Shown: piece by piece, positions 63,909-64,000 of the stretch
Numbering within the stretch: the stretch's first letter is position 1
How the letters are laid out: every line of letters begins with the position of its first letter
Assembly: GCA_017480185.1 (NCBI GenBank)
Contig: JAFVBC010000025.1
Location: 1 to 64,000 of the forward strand
DNA length: 64,000 bases
Source: Bacteroidales bacterium
GTDB lineage: Bacteria > Bacteroidota > Bacteroidia > Bacteroidales > P3
Direction: 5' to 3'
The notes under the pieces: model-generated
What the model saw: the letters and a program-made list of their open reading frames with translations, nothing else
What the model was told of the DNA's origin: nothing
Database searches by the model: none
Position numbers and translations under genes: made by a program

Positions 63909-64000
63909 ATGGCAGGAGATGATGGGGAGATGGATAGTAGAGGGTCTGCCGAAGAGCCTTTTTTCTCAGTGGTGGTTCCCGTCTACAACACGAGGCAATA
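63909..64000 (+). CDS. Glycosyltransferase family 2, truncated by window end (second copy)
   Basis: First about 30 codons of the mirror of 27423-28379, reaching VVVPVYNTRQY at the last base. An upstream in-frame ATG at 63819 runs through the repeat tract. The mirror symmetry is still perfect at base 64000, so the arm continues beyond the window. Confidence 0.75.
   Translation, partial: MAGDDGEMDSRGSAEEPFFSVVVPVYNTRQ

Larger units (their letters stand above)
46145..64000 (-). repeat. Right arm of the giant inverted repeat
   Basis: Reverse-complement copy of 28288-46143 with no spacer other than base 46144, continuing to the window end in mid-gene. All proteins on this arm are identical to those of the left arm, including the frameshift in the sugar-transferase gene. 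No mobile-element gene lies at the junction. Likely a fold-back assembly artefact; see findings. Confidence 0.97.

Noticed and set aside
1..64000. tRNA, rRNA or riboswitch genes
   Set aside because: No cloverleaf, rRNA core or known riboswitch motif was recognised in the intergenic regions, although without a covariance search a small RNA could be missed.

Overview
The window looks like chromosomal DNA of a Bacteroidota member, most likely Bacteroidales. Three things point there. Promoters match the Bacteroides-type pattern TTTG - about 18-21 bp - TAnnTTTGC (upstream of 323, 5813, 6235, 8140 and 46450). Most start codons follow A-rich leaders without a Shine-Dalgarno sequence. The proteins are typical of the group: a C10 peptidase with a type IX secretion C-terminal domain, OmpA-family proteins, a PorV/PorQ-like barrel and a fimbrillin/GLUG-like lipoprotein. 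The species cannot be named from this sequence.

Region 1 (1-15.1 kb) is housekeeping-rich. It holds a POT-family peptide transporter, a small CD225-like membrane protein, a secreted C10 cysteine peptidase, rpsU and rpmB, ssb, pgi, an OmpA-family protein, a coupled trio on the minus strand (purN, a GT4 glycosyltransferase, a second OmpA-family protein), and acpP-fabF-rnc. Two strong intrinsic terminators (5211-5257, 9398-9445) sit between convergent genes.

Region 2 (15.1-46.1 kb) is one very long minus-strand polysaccharide locus of about 29 reading frames. Most are joined by ATGA overlaps or gaps of a few bases, and the only clear promoter is at 45.91 kb. In transcription order: an OmpA-family protein, a small coupled ORF, a frameshifted phosphoglycosyl transferase, the Wzm/Wzt ABC exporter with a nucleotidyltransferase-like gene between its subunits, a 63-aa peptide, a lipoprotein, nine GT2/GT4/GT32-type glycosyltransferases, two DUF6056-like membrane proteins, a membrane GT-C-like protein, two polysaccharide deacetylase-like proteins, a FemAB-like acyltransferase, a DegT-type aminotransferase, a DUF354 protein, a hexapeptide acyltransferase, UDP-GlcNAc 2-epimerase, and two outer-membrane barrel proteins. 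This fits an ABC-transporter-dependent surface polysaccharide (O-antigen, capsule or A-LPS-like).

Region 3 (46.1-64.0 kb) is a reverse-complement copy of 28288-46143. Position x pairs with 92288-x, the dyad is base 46144, and the copy runs off the window end in the middle of a gene. The only difference I found is 46116/46172, 28 bases from the dyad. There is no spacer and no recombinase or transposase. An 18-kb near-perfect palindrome is expected to be unstable in cells, so I read the right arm as most probably a fold-back/chimeric assembly artefact nucleated at a short natural hairpin. A real inverted duplication cannot be excluded from sequence alone. Right-arm genes are listed as second copies and should not be counted as independent biology until the junction is verified.

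A second pattern is a family of 11-bp periodic repeats (types ACTGAAGAACG, TCCCTACTTGA, CAACTCCCTAT). They occur at 1-101, 12514-12568, 28383-28437, inside a GT32 coding sequence at 36868-36922, and at the dyad.
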